Shown: positions 8,721 to 17,447 of the stretch, one piece after another
Numbering within the stretch: the stretch's first letter is position 1
Layout: every line of letters begins with the position of its first letter
Origin: Acidobacteriota bacterium
GTDB lineage: Bacteria; Acidobacteriota; Blastocatellia; Pyrinomonadales; Pyrinomonadaceae
DNA length: 64,000 bases
Direction: 5' to 3'
Assembly: GCA_019639235.1 (NCBI GenBank)
Contig: JAHBSG010000001.1
Location: 124,001-188,000 of the forward strand
Position numbers and translations under genes: made by a program
The notes under the pieces: model-generated
The model's input: only the letters and a program-made list of their open reading frames with translations
Database searches by the model: none
Told to the model about the DNA's origin: nothing

Positions 8721-9890
8721 TTATACACTAGCGTCGCGAACCGTATCCCGAGCGGTTGAATCCATGATCGGACGTAGCTTGTAATCGCGATATTGACCCG
8801 GCGAACCGGAATTTCCATCGACCGCAGCGACGATCATGTTATAGACCTCGCGCGCGGAGGCGAAATGCAATTTGAACCTCCCGGTGCGCTCGCCGAACTC
8901 AATGATCTCGGAAAACGCCCGCTTAGCCTCTTCGCCGATGCAGGCAGATTGGTCTTCATCGAAGAAGCCGTGACAATGGAGTTTAATGAAATTCCATTCG
9001 GGCCGGCCTTTTACGGTAACGTTCGCGCCGGCCCAGCGATCGAGCCGTTGGAGATCTGTCTTTCGGAAATGAGCCAACTCGCCGTTCTCCAGTTTTGGGA
9101 ATGGCGTAGAGCGACGACGATGGGACCAATCGAATCGCAGCGGACCGGTTATCAAGATAGGGAGCCGCGGAGATGCTCCGCCAACCACCAACCGCTTCTC
9201 ACGGCGATGGGGAGCCCTTTCGCCGTGCGGCCGACCGCATTCGTAGATGGAGTTCAGCACCGGTACCTGGCTGACGTCAGGTGCTGACGGCAGTGTCATG
9301 TCGATGTAGCATCCGGTTTCCGCAAGGATCTCCATTTCATTATCAACGCCGCAATAATGTCCTTGTGCCGAATTGGCAAGGGCCCAGTTTCCGTGAACGA
9401 AGGCGTACATCGGTTGCCCTTGGCCGTTCATCCGAGACAGGCACCCGTGATCCTCAGCGAGACGGTCGCGGAAATCGAGAAGCTGCCGCCTTAAATTCTC
9501 AGGTGTGTCCGGTTTATCAACGCCGTGATGAAGGTGAACTTCGACCTCTCCAAGCCCCGCACGCTGCAGGTCCGCGAGTGTGTCTAGTATCTCCTTCTCG
9601 TATTGTTCGCCCGGGTAGAAATTCGTGTGTCGAAATTTTGTGCCGTCAGAATCCAAAACGGAGGTTCCGATCGTCTCAGCCAACTTGCACCAATCTTCCA
9701 GTCGTCTCTTCTGGGTGTCGAGGTCATGCATTTCCGAACCCTTCCAGGACGGCTCAAAGTGGTTGGCGATACAAATTATCAGGTGCTTCGGCGTGTCCGG
9801 ATCGTACTCTACCAGCGCTCTTGACCGCGAGGCCGGGTATTTGGCCAGCCACGGTAGTGCGTTCATCAGTCTTGTGGCAAATCCAGACAT
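8721..9890 (-). CDS. Polysaccharide deacetylase-like (glycoside hydrolase/deacetylase fold) protein
   Basis: A 389-residue protein without a signal peptide or membrane segment. Visible motifs are HLIICIANHFEPSW near residue 38, EVEVHLHHGVD, FVHGNWALANS, and a late FIKLHCHGFFDED. The spread of histidines on short strands and the HGNWAL segment suggest a distorted NodB/deacetylase TIM-barrel, as in hypothetical proteins of EPS loci. A clear TFDDG motif is absent, so the catalytic type is unsure. It starts 3 bases after the stop of the methyltransferase gene and is followed by asnB 2, so it is part of the operon. Function: probable sugar modification, low certainty. Confidence 0.6.
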   Translation of the reverse strand: MSGFATRLMNALPWLAKYPASRSRALVEYDPDTPKHLIICIANHFEPSWKGSEMHDLDTQKRRLEDWCKLAETIGTSVLDSDGTKFRHTNFYPGEQYEKEILDTLADLQRAGLGEVEVHLHHGVDKPDTPENLRRQLLDFRDRLAEDHGCLSRMNGQGQPMYAFVHGNWALANSAQGHYCGVDNEMEILAETGCYIDMTLPSAPDVSQVPVLNSIYECGRPHGERAPHRREKRLVVGGASPRLPILITGPLRFDWSHRRRSTPFPKLENGELAHFRKTDLQRLDRWAGANVTVKGRPEWNFIKLHCHGFFDEDQSACIGEEAKRAFSEIIEFGERTGRFKLHFASAREVYNMIVAAVDGNSGSPGQYRDYKLRPIMDSTARDTVRDASV

Positions 9891-9893
9891 TGT

Positions 9894-10628
9894 TCAAGCT
9901 TTCCCGATGAGGTAGGTTCGGCCGCCGGCCCCTTCCGCATCAAACTCTGAAATGGCTCGCAAACCCGCTGCATTAAGCTCGCGAGTGAGCATTGATCGCG
10001 TATGAAAGGTTTCCTTACCTTTCCAAAAGTTCCCCGCCGGCTGCTTACCGGTCAAGAGGAAAAAGACGCCGCCAGCAAAGCAAATGACCGGATAGGCAAA
10101 TCCCTTTAGCGACATTTCAGCAAGCCGCCTTCTAATCATAAGAAGGTAGAACTTCGGCGTGTGAATGGTAAGCAGCAGAAGCCCGCTCGGTGCCAAAACG
10201 CGAGCAATCTCACGAATTGCCGTCGCCGAGTTCATATAGGGAAGTGCGACACGACAGATCACCAAGTCAAAGAATTCCGCTGGGAATGGCAAATGCTCGC
10301 CCGCAGAATTGATGAAAATTGCGCGATCATCTCCGGCGTTTGATCGTAGCTTTCTAAAGACCTCGCCGGCGGCAAACTGTATATCGGCCCCTACTTTTAA
10401 TTCGATCGAATCATCATTGAACTTCATCAGCTCTTGTCCGGCGCCGCACCCGAGGTCGAGAATACGTTTTGGTGACAACTGCCTGACCTGCTCAAGCGAA
10501 GGGTCTGCCAGTTTCGCGGCACGTCCTTCGAACAGAGCGATCTCGCTTGCAAGATATTCAAGATATTCCTTTTGGCTTTCTTCCGGCACGTCAGACAATA
10601 CTGCGGATAGTGGCCTATTTCCAAACAC
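9894..10628 (-). CDS. SAM-dependent methyltransferase (class I)
   Basis: A 244-residue class I methyltransferase starting at a GTG (10628). SAM-binding motif I is RILDLGCGAGQEL (about residues 54-66). An acidic residue follows in KVGADIQFA, and the post-motif segment FDLVICRVALPYMNSATAI matches the Methyltransf_11 type. A C-terminal hydrophobic stretch (about 165-190) may place it at the membrane, which would suit a lipid-linked sugar substrate. It lies between the NodB-type deacetylase (18 bases) and the deacetylase-like gene (3 bases). It probably methylates a sugar of the EPS repeat unit; the target atom is not predictable. Confidence 0.8.
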   Translation of the reverse strand: MFGNRPLSAVLSDVPEESQKEYLEYLASEIALFEGRAAKLADPSLEQVRQLSPKRILDLGCGAGQELMKFNDDSIELKVGADIQFAAGEVFRKLRSNAGDDRAIFINSAGEHLPFPAEFFDLVICRVALPYMNSATAIREIARVLAPSGLLLLTIHTPKFYLLMIRRRLAEMSLKGFAYPVICFAGGVFFLLTGKQPAGNFWKGKETFHTRSMLTRELNAAGLRAISEFDAEGAGGRTYLIGKA

Positions 10629-10646
10629 TTAATGTGTTCGTGAGCC

Positions 10647-11666
10647 TTAAGCAGAGCCTCCTCGAAGTAATCTGCGCGTTGACCGCTTTACGCCCTCGAG
10701 ACCGGTATAGTTCTGCAGAAAAGCCAACATATCGTCTTCGGCAGGGATGCGCGGAAGAAGGTCAAGATCGTCTTCTCGTCGGCAATAACCAAAGTCAGAT
10801 GATACGGCTGATCTATATCCTGCATTCCTTACCGCCAACCTCGCCCCATCGTCGAATGAGCCGTTCGGGTAACAAAAGTGCGAAATCTCGAGTCCGGTTA
10901 GCTCTGCAAGCCTGCGTCTGGATTCTTTAGCTTCTGATTCTTGTTCGCGCGCCGTGATACGGTTCATCAGCGGATGTGAGATCGTGTGTGACCCAATGGT
11001 GATGCCGTTCGTGCCCATTTCGGCCGCCTCAGCGGCATTGAACCCTGAGTACTCTGCCGGCGGCGTTTCCGGCAGATGAACCCCAAGGTCGTCCGCGAGC
11101 TTTTCGAGAGCGATCTCCTTATCGTCGTTGCTCATCTGCTTCAATGCCTCGTTCAGCATCGAGGCCGCATCGAGCCGCGATCCTGAATCGGACAAGGGTA
11201 TTGAAAAACGCCTGCTCCCGACCGATGTTTCCACGCGATCGGCGTTTGTGTGCTCCGTTACATAACGCGCTTTGTCGGTCCAGAGCCAGGCTTTACCCTC
11301 CATAAATGATGACACCACATACATCGTAGCCGGGAGTCCAAGTTTTCTTAGTATCGGGTACGCTATTTCATAAGAATCCCGATATCCGTCGTCGATCGTT
11401 ATAACGGTCGAAAAATCGGGAAGCCGCTTCTTGCCGGTCAAGCCGTCGATCGCCTCATCGATCGTGATGACCCTCGCATACCTTTTCAAGTATTTCAACT
11501 GCCGTTCGAACTCGGCTGCACTGATCCGATGAGGATGTTTCTCCTTTGAAAAGCGATGATACATCAATACTCTGAGCCGCCGTTTCATTCGAGTCTCGAA
11601 CAAACGGAGAACTTTGAGTTGATTCATTGCCGAAATGATCTTTTTCTTGAGCATGTTCGAAAGCAA
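10647..11666 (-). CDS. Polysaccharide deacetylase (NodB domain, CE4)
   Basis: A 339-residue CE4 enzyme. The metal site is visible: ITIDDGYRD with Asp92-Asp93, and SHTISHP with His227 and His231. FCYPNGSFDD is the usual third motif. About 110 residues inserted between motifs 1 and 2 match the XrtA-locus deacetylase subgroup. No signal peptide is visible, so it may act on a cytoplasmic lipid-linked intermediate, or be exported by an unseen route. It removes N- or O-acetyl groups from sugars. A 49-base gap separates it from the formyltransferase upstream. The family is sure; the place of action is inferred. Confidence 0.88.
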   Translation of the reverse strand: MLSNMLKKKIISAMNQLKVLRLFETRMKRRLRVLMYHRFSKEKHPHRISAAEFERQLKYLKRYARVITIDEAIDGLTGKKRLPDFSTVITIDDGYRDSYEIAYPILRKLGLPATMYVVSSFMEGKAWLWTDKARYVTEHTNADRVETSVGSRRFSIPLSDSGSRLDAASMLNEALKQMSNDDKEIALEKLADDLGVHLPETPPAEYSGFNAAEAAEMGTNGITIGSHTISHPLMNRITAREQESEAKESRRRLAELTGLEISHFCYPNGSFDDGARLAVRNAGYRSAVSSDFGYCRREDDLDLLPRIPAEDDMLAFLQNYTGLEGVKRSTRRLLRGGSA

Positions 11667-11715
11667 GCCGTAATGGCTCTGAATATGTGAAATGCCTGAT
11701 CGTTGAGCGGGTCAA

Positions 11716-12576
11716 CTACAGCATCCTGAAACGCCGCTTCAACTCGGCACGCAGGTTCTCCTTTTCCTTGAACGTTGGCAGCCGATATCGTTTACCGAGC
11801 GACGTATCCTGCCTTACGCGGGTTGCCGTGCCATTGGCGATAGAGACGATCGCGTTAGTCATCAACTCAACCGACGGCATGACCAAGCCTTCCCGAAAAT
11901 CCGCAAGAAATTGCTCAAACTCAGCCCCGTATCGTTTTTGGTCATAGTCGAGAGGCACAAAATCCTGAGCGACGATATCGCCGGTATCTACCTTCTCCTC
12001 GACAAAATGAACCGTGATCCCGACCCGGTCCTCGTTGTTCAATAGTTCCCAAAATACCGTTGGCCCACCGCGATAATACGGCGCATGGCCTTGATGCAGA
12101 TTGATCGATCCAAGCCGGGGCAGGCCGAAAACGGATCTTTTCACGATGTTGGTCCCCCAGATAACACCGAGGTCCGCATTGATGGACCGGATCAATTCGA
12201 TCGACTTCGGAAGATGAAAATTCTCAACCGCAAAGAACGGGATAGCGTTATTGTCCGCCACACATCGCAGGCCATCTGCCGACCCCGAGTGACCTTCGCT
12301 TTTCGTTTTCCGGCTTCGGAAAATCGGAAGCTTCTTAACTGTCGCGAGCCACCCGTCGTACTTAACCGATCGACGTATCTTTTCGGTCAGCGTTCGTTTC
12401 GGTTCAGTGGCTGTTTCGACGATTACCGCACCGACCTCGATCTCACGTTGTCGGGCGATCGCTTCAATGAAAGGCTCACAGCCGCCGTGTGTCAGAATAA
12501 CGATCCGAAAAGGCCTATCAGACCGATCTGCCGGTATCGTTATTTCTGCGATGTGTTCAGGTGCTGCCGTAGCCAT
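11716..12576 (-). CDS. Formyltransferase family protein (sugar N-formyltransferase candidate)
   Basis: About 286 residues from the ATG at 12576, a start 14 bases after the asnB 3 stop. An ATG at 12618 would overlap that gene by 29 bases. The formyl-transferase core is visible: GVIWGTNIVK, then SINLHQGHAPYYRGGPT with the catalytic Asn and His, and EEKVDTGDIV with the catalytic Asp. These three residues form the active site that moves a formyl group from 10-formyltetrahydrofolate to an amine. Outside methionyl-tRNA and purine enzymes, family members formylate amino sugars of surface glycans. The EPS context favours that role, ahead of a deacetylase that could expose the amine. Confidence 0.83.
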   Translation of the reverse strand: MATAAPEHIAEITIPADRSDRPFRIVILTHGGCEPFIEAIARQREIEVGAVIVETATEPKRTLTEKIRRSVKYDGWLATVKKLPIFRSRKTKSEGHSGSADGLRCVADNNAIPFFAVENFHLPKSIELIRSINADLGVIWGTNIVKRSVFGLPRLGSINLHQGHAPYYRGGPTVFWELLNNEDRVGITVHFVEEKVDTGDIVAQDFVPLDYDQKRYGAEFEQFLADFREGLVMPSVELMTNAIVSIANGTATRVRQDTSLGKRYRLPTFKEKENLRAELKRRFRML

Positions 12577-12589
12577 CGGAATTCGGTCA

Positions 12590-14458
12590 TTAAAGGTACC
12601 GGTCCATCCACAATTCAAGCATGAACAGCAGCCAAAGTGAATAAGCGTGATCTCTTCTGCGTTCTTTGTGCTCGTTTAGCAAGAGCTCGATGTATTCAAC
12701 ATTGAAGTACTCTCTGGTAGCTCGCCCATCAAGGAGCGTCTCCCGAATTCGATCATGTAACTCGCGATTTATCCATTCGACGATCGGAACGCCGAAGCCC
12801 TGTTTCTGCCGATACAGAATCTCATCAGGAACGAGCCCGCTGACTGCTTTCTTGAAGATGGCCTTTGTTTCACCGTTTTCGACCTTGAATCGGGTTGGGA
12901 TCGCGCCAGCGAGTTCGATCAACTTATGGTCGAGAAGCGGAGCTCGAGCCTCGAGGGAACTCGCCATCGACATCCGGTCCACTTTCACCATCACATCGCT
13001 CGGAAGATAGGTGACCGAATCCAATTGAAGCAGGTGCCCTAATGGGTCTTCGTTGAATTGCTCAGATGCGATATGAGCGAACTCTGATTCGCCGCAGGCA
13101 AACGAACCGTTCAGACGATCAAAGGAGGCGGCGGAATAGAGCTTCTGACGCCGTTGCCGATTGAAGTGTGAGACCAGATCGATATATCGGCCGACCGGGT
13201 CGTGAGAGAGATTGTTTAGAAAGTACTTTCCAGGAAAACTCTCGGGAGCCGTGTCTGCGAGCTTTGCGCAAATTCGCTTGACCGGTGATGGCAGGCGATC
13301 GCTCCAAGACCTCGAAAGATATGTCAGATAACGGGAATAGCCGGCAAACAGTTCGTCGCCGCCATCGCCCGATAGCACAACGGTCACATGCTCCCGTGCG
13401 AGCTTGGACACCATGTAGGTCGGAAGTGACGACGGATCTGCGAAGGGCTCATCGAAATGCCAAACAAGATCATCGACAATACTCACAAGGTCTGGCGTGA
13501 CTATGAACTCGTGATGGTCGGTTCCGAAGTGGTCGGCAGCGATACGTGCATACTTCAATTCGCTGAAAGTATCTTCGTTGAACCCTATGGAGAAAGTCTT
13601 GACCGGCTCTGGCGAGATCTTAGACATCAGCCCGACCACGGCCGACGAATCGACACCTCCGGAGAGGAATGCTCCGAGCGGCACGTCCGAAATCATTCGA
13701 ATCCGCACGGCTTCTTCGAGTGTCTCGCGAAGTTCGGTGACCATTTGATCCGAGGTCCTTCCGGAATCATGCGACAGCGGAAAGCTCCAGTATCGATCTT
13801 CCGCGATCTTTCCGGTCGAGAAACGGAGAAAACATCCCGGCTGAACCTTACTGATCCCGCTGAAGATACACTGGCTCTCCGGAACGTATCCAAATGTCAA
13901 ATAGCTGTCCAGAGCCTTGGTATCGATCTCTCGTCGGACATCAGGGTGCAACAATACCGATTTGATCTCGGATCCGAAAACAAACGTGCCGTCCGGGAGC
14001 AGAGAATAGAAGAGAGGCTTCTTTCCGACGCGGTCGCGGGCGAGAAAAAGTACTTCTTCAACGGAGTCCCAGATCGCGAACGCGAACATGCCACGTAAAC
14101 GCTGTACGCAATCAACTCCATACGCTTCGAAAGCGTGCAGAATCGTTTCTGTATCGGAATTTGTTCGAAACTGGTAACCGCGGGATTCGAGATCGGCCTT
14201 CAGCTCACGATAGTTATAGATCTCGCCGTTGAAAACGATCGCATATCGTTTGTCGTCCGAAAACATCGGCTGCTGACCGGTCACAAGGTCAATGATCGCG
14301 AGCCGCCGCATCCCGAGTGCTGCCCGGCCCATGACGACAGTCCCCTGATCATCGGGCCCGCGGTGGGCGATCGCTTCACACATAAGCCCCAACAAGGCGC
14401 CGCGATCAATAGATAAGTCGTTTTTCTCCGGTGATATAAATCCGGCAATACCACACAT
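12590..14458 (-). CDS. asnB: Asparagine synthetase (glutamine-hydrolysing), EPS-type amidotransferase 3
   Basis: A 622-residue AsnB with MCGIAGFISP (Cys2), MRRLAIIDL, VFNGEIYN and SDTE in the glutaminase domain and SGGVDSS at 266-272 in the synthetase domain. It is the closest of the three to canonical EPS-type asnB (LSGDGGDELFAGY, RAPLLDHKL). It is the first AsnB to be transcribed in the locus, 70 bases downstream of the hydroxylase gene and directly upstream of the formyltransferase. The enzyme family is certain. Amidation of a uronic acid, rather than asparagine supply, is inferred from the locus and from the presence of two more copies. Confidence 0.93.
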   Translation of the reverse strand: MCGIAGFISPEKNDLSIDRGALLGLMCEAIAHRGPDDQGTVVMGRAALGMRRLAIIDLVTGQQPMFSDDKRYAIVFNGEIYNYRELKADLESRGYQFRTNSDTETILHAFEAYGVDCVQRLRGMFAFAIWDSVEEVLFLARDRVGKKPLFYSLLPDGTFVFGSEIKSVLLHPDVRREIDTKALDSYLTFGYVPESQCIFSGISKVQPGCFLRFSTGKIAEDRYWSFPLSHDSGRTSDQMVTELRETLEEAVRIRMISDVPLGAFLSGGVDSSAVVGLMSKISPEPVKTFSIGFNEDTFSELKYARIAADHFGTDHHEFIVTPDLVSIVDDLVWHFDEPFADPSSLPTYMVSKLAREHVTVVLSGDGGDELFAGYSRYLTYLSRSWSDRLPSPVKRICAKLADTAPESFPGKYFLNNLSHDPVGRYIDLVSHFNRQRRQKLYSAASFDRLNGSFACGESEFAHIASEQFNEDPLGHLLQLDSVTYLPSDVMVKVDRMSMASSLEARAPLLDHKLIELAGAIPTRFKVENGETKAIFKKAVSGLVPDEILYRQKQGFGVPIVEWINRELHDRIRETLLDGRATREYFNVEYIELLLNEHKERRRDHAYSLWLLFMLELWMDRYL

Positions 14459-14528
14459 AATTTCGAGCTAATTGCCCGTACTGCCGAGAAACGTGACGAG
14501 AAGGGGCATTCGTAAGGACGCAGGCAGG

Positions 14529-15701
14529 CTATTTCGGTTGGGCATACGACGTCTGAACCGTTAAAGGCTGATCGGAGGCTTTGTTTGGTTCTACTTTCAT
14601 ATCGAGCCGGGACGCCTGAGCTACTTCATCGAAATCGAAGCGAAATGAGCGCGCCTTGATCACTGTCATAAGCCTCCGGTAGGACTTTACGAACGGAAGA
14701 AAGTAAAGTCGCGGAACGGTCGAAAAATCGGCTGGATCAACCTCAGGGACCCCAAACTTGATCTCTTCACGCTCTTTCGGGACGTACAAAGAACCAAACA
14801 TCCAGTCCCAAATGGCGAACGTGAACCCGTAGTTCTTGTTCCAATGCTTGCGGTCGATACTGTGATGGATCTGATGCTGGGCAGGGCTAACGAATATGTG
14901 GCTCATCTTTGGGCCGTACGATAACCAAATATGTGAGTGCCGCAATTGATAGACCGAGATGTAATAGGCGAAAGTGAAAATATTCAGCCCAAAGATCGTC
15001 AATTCCGAAACAACATTTCCGGAAACAGCAGTATACGTTGCGGCAAACGCTCCGCCGACAACTCCATAAACGATCCCGTTTACCATGTCGTCCATCGGAT
15101 GATTTCGATGAACCGTAACAGGCGTCAGAACCTCGGCGGAATGGTGAACTTCATGAAAAGGCCAGAGGAACGGGATCTTGTGCAGCAAATAATGCGAAAA
15201 GAAAACCGAGAAATCCAGGGCAGCAATTCCGATCAGCGTGACCACCGCGAGGCGGACGTAATAATGCGAATTAGCGAACAAGCCAAAGGTCAGATCGACC
15301 TGAAAACTCCCGAGAATGACATAAACCAACTGCCCAACGCCGGCAACAAGCGGGAAGTAAAGAAAGAACCGGATAAGCAGGTCGAAACCAACAAATTTGT
15401 AATCTACGATCGCCGAGGGATGGGCGTAAATATTTCGAGGAAAAATGTATGAGAACGCCGAGCCTTGGTACTCATTTGGCAATTCCCGACGATAAACATA
15501 GTAAACCGCGAGGGCGCATAAGAACCCCGAGACAAGATAAAGGATCCCTGTCTTGCTCTCCAATGAAACGAAAACACTGGGCCCGCGGTAGAGCGTCGTA
15601 AGAAAAGCGCTCCACGACTCGAACGGCCGGTACCAAAGTCCGAGCGCTTTCTCGAAAAGTTCTTGCAGGGTGATGAATATTAAAGCGAATCCAATTGCCA
15701 T
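14529..15701 (-). CDS. Sterol desaturase/fatty-acid hydroxylase-type di-iron membrane oxygenase
   Basis: A 390-residue integral membrane protein. The histidine clusters that bind the two irons are all present: H170-x3-H174, H183-x2-H186-H187 and H276-x2-H279-H280, with two further histidines at 198 and 201. Hydrophobic segments lie near residues 1-20, 50-68, 108-130, 150-168 and 215-250. This superfamily hydroxylates or desaturates sterols, carotenoids, fatty acids or alkylglycerols at the cytoplasmic membrane. No lipid-biosynthesis partner is next to it; neighbours are asnB 3 and a divergent gene, so modification of the EPS lipid carrier or an acyl group is only a guess. It is the first minus-strand gene after the plus-strand insertion. 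Confidence 0.82.
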   Translation of the reverse strand: MAIGFALIFITLQELFEKALGLWYRPFESWSAFLTTLYRGPSVFVSLESKTGILYLVSGFLCALAVYYVYRRELPNEYQGSAFSYIFPRNIYAHPSAIVDYKFVGFDLLIRFFLYFPLVAGVGQLVYVILGSFQVDLTFGLFANSHYYVRLAVVTLIGIAALDFSVFFSHYLLHKIPFLWPFHEVHHSAEVLTPVTVHRNHPMDDMVNGIVYGVVGGAFAATYTAVSGNVVSELTIFGLNIFTFAYYISVYQLRHSHIWLSYGPKMSHIFVSPAQHQIHHSIDRKHWNKNYGFTFAIWDWMFGSLYVPKEREEIKFGVPEVDPADFSTVPRLYFLPFVKSYRRLMTVIKARSFRFDFDEVAQASRLDMKVEPNKASDQPLTVQTSYAQPK

Positions 15702-15843
15702 TTCGTAACCTGAAAATACTTACCAGCGACCCACAATTTGCGGAACTTCGATGGCATAATACTTTCAAAAGCCTGCGTTTTTTAGAATCTCAGCCAAGAA
15801 TATGCCAAAGCGACGGCTATTGCAAGGATTTTGCTCGCTCGGG

Positions 15844-15873
15844 TTACTTTAGGAGTACGAGATTGGATATAAT
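15844..15873 (+). promoter_or_regulatory. Possible sigma70-type promoter for the asparagine-synthetase-like gene
   Basis: A perfect TATAAT at 15868-15873 is preceded, after an 18-base spacer, by a weak TTACTT at 15844-15849. It lies in the 292-base divergent region between the hydroxylase and the plus-strand gene and would leave a leader of about 115 bases. The -35 match is poor, so this is tentative. Confidence 0.3.
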
Positions 15874-15993
15874 CAGCCTAGCCCGTTGCAGCGAATGCAG
15901 TCCTAAGAGTGCTACTCGCATTTGCCTCTCTCGCAACGCGGAAACGCTGATACCAAAGACACTTAGAATCGATTCCCGCACTGTTCTTTTACG

Positions 15994-17442
15994 ATGGAAA
16001 AGTACTTTTCGGTCGAACACCGGTCAGGCGAGAATCATGTTCGCGGTGACCTTGAAGCAAGTCTCGGAAACCCGCGCTCATTTGCCTTTGCCAATTGGAA
16101 ATGGGACGGGAGTGAATTCACATGCACCAACGACCGATACGGGGTCTATCCGATCTACTACTGCAACCTTGGAGACCGCTTTTGGATCTCTTCGTCGATC
16201 GATCTGCTTCTTAGGCAAACGGGAGAAACCGAACTGGATGATGATGCCGTCGCATTAGCTTTGCGGCTCGGGAGCAACATCGGAGATGAGACTCTTTTTC
16301 GCCGGATCAAAGCTGTCCCGCCGAATTCAACGCTGCGATGGCAAGGCGGGAAGCTTGAGATTCAGTCGGTCCCGAGGGTCGAGCCCGCGGCCTTGAGTGT
16401 TTCGCGTGATGAAGCCATCGAACTCTTCAACGCAGCTTTCGCTGAGGCCATTCGCGTCTCTGCCCCGGAAGAGGGAAGCATTGTCGTTCCATTGAGCGGC
16501 GGCCGAGATTCCCGCCATATTCTCTTCGAGCTTTACAAGCAAGGGATAGTTCCTGACCGCTGCTTGACAGTTAGGCGACGTGCGGGCTCTCAGGATGAGG
16601 ATGTTCGCGTTGCCCAAATGATCTGCAAACGGTTAGGCCTTCGTCACGAAACTGTCGAACAGACGGTTGACCGGTTTTCCGCGGAATGCAAGAAGAACGC
16701 GGAAACGGGATATTCGGTCCAGGAGCACGGTTGGTTTGTTGCGCTTGGAGATCTCGTCGAAAAGAACCAATGGGCAAATCTCTATGACGGTTTGGCCGGA
16801 GACGTGCTCTCCGCCGGATTGTTTCTTGATCGCGAACGCCTCGATATGTTCCAAAACGAGGCCTTCGATCAGCTAGCCGAATCCGTGCTCGGTCCGGAAG
16901 GTTATATTCCACGATTGCTGTCAACGAGCTCTCTCGAGCGATTCTCACGCGAGAAGGCCGTCGCCAAGCTAAAGGCCGAGCTAGTTAAGCATGCCTCTGC
17001 CCCGAACCCGGTCGGCTCATTTTATTTTTGGAACCGAACCCGAAGGTGCGTTGCGCTAAGTCCTTTTCGACTACTTCGCGATACTCCCAATCTGATCACC
17101 CCTTTTCTTGAGCATAAGCTTTTCGACCTGTTGTCATCACTACCGGCTGAGCATTTTCTCGACCACTCGTTTCATACCGAGGCCATTAGCCGAGCATATC
17201 CGGAGCTCTCCGATCTGGCCTACGAGGACAAGTCACAAAAACCTATTCCAAGCCGGGTGGAGCTCCGGTCGTTTAATAGCGGGCTCATGAGGTTATCGTT
17301 CAACCCGAGACGTCAGGCGATCACAGACCGTCCGTTCTTTGCGATACGCTGGCTGGCCTCGCATGTTTCCTCACGTGCACGGTCGGCAGTAGGCGCTTAC
17401 GGCGAACTTGCTACAGGCCTGCTGCAACTGGAAAGACTTTGA
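15994..17442 (+). CDS. Asparagine synthase-like protein lacking the glutaminase nucleophile
   Basis: A 482-residue protein and the only plus-strand gene inside the EPS block. NDRYGVYPIYYC (about 46-57) aligns with the DR-GVKPLYY segment of AsnB, and the ATP-pyrophosphatase loop is SGGRDSR at 168-174. The first roughly 90 residues of the Ntn glutaminase domain, including Cys2, are missing. An in-frame stop at 15964 rules out a longer frame. It therefore cannot hydrolyse glutamine itself and may use free ammonia, an amine substrate (as beta-lactam synthetase and lasso-peptide cyclases do), or a partner. It is convergent with the flippase gene (5-base gap). Family clear; reaction unknown. Confidence 0.82.
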   Translation: MEKYFSVEHRSGENHVRGDLEASLGNPRSFAFANWKWDGSEFTCTNDRYGVYPIYYCNLGDRFWISSSIDLLLRQTGETELDDDAVALALRLGSNIGDETLFRRIKAVPPNSTLRWQGGKLEIQSVPRVEPAALSVSRDEAIELFNAAFAEAIRVSAPEEGSIVVPLSGGRDSRHILFELYKQGIVPDRCLTVRRRAGSQDEDVRVAQMICKRLGLRHETVEQTVDRFSAECKKNAETGYSVQEHGWFVALGDLVEKNQWANLYDGLAGDVLSAGLFLDRERLDMFQNEAFDQLAESVLGPEGYIPRLLSTSSLERFSREKAVAKLKAELVKHASAPNPVGSFYFWNRTRRCVALSPFRLLRDTPNLITPFLEHKLFDLLSSLPAEHFLDHSFHTEAISRAYPELSDLAYEDKSQKPIPSRVELRSFNSGLMRLSFNPRRQAITDRPFFAIRWLASHVSSRARSAVGAYGELATGLLQLERL

Positions 17443-17447
17443 GCTTT

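Noticed and set aside
15695..16258. 187-codon plus-strand frame over the divergent region and the start of the asparagine-synthase-like gene
   Set aside because: It overlaps the supported frame from 15994 and shows no protein family; it appears to be an off-frame reading.
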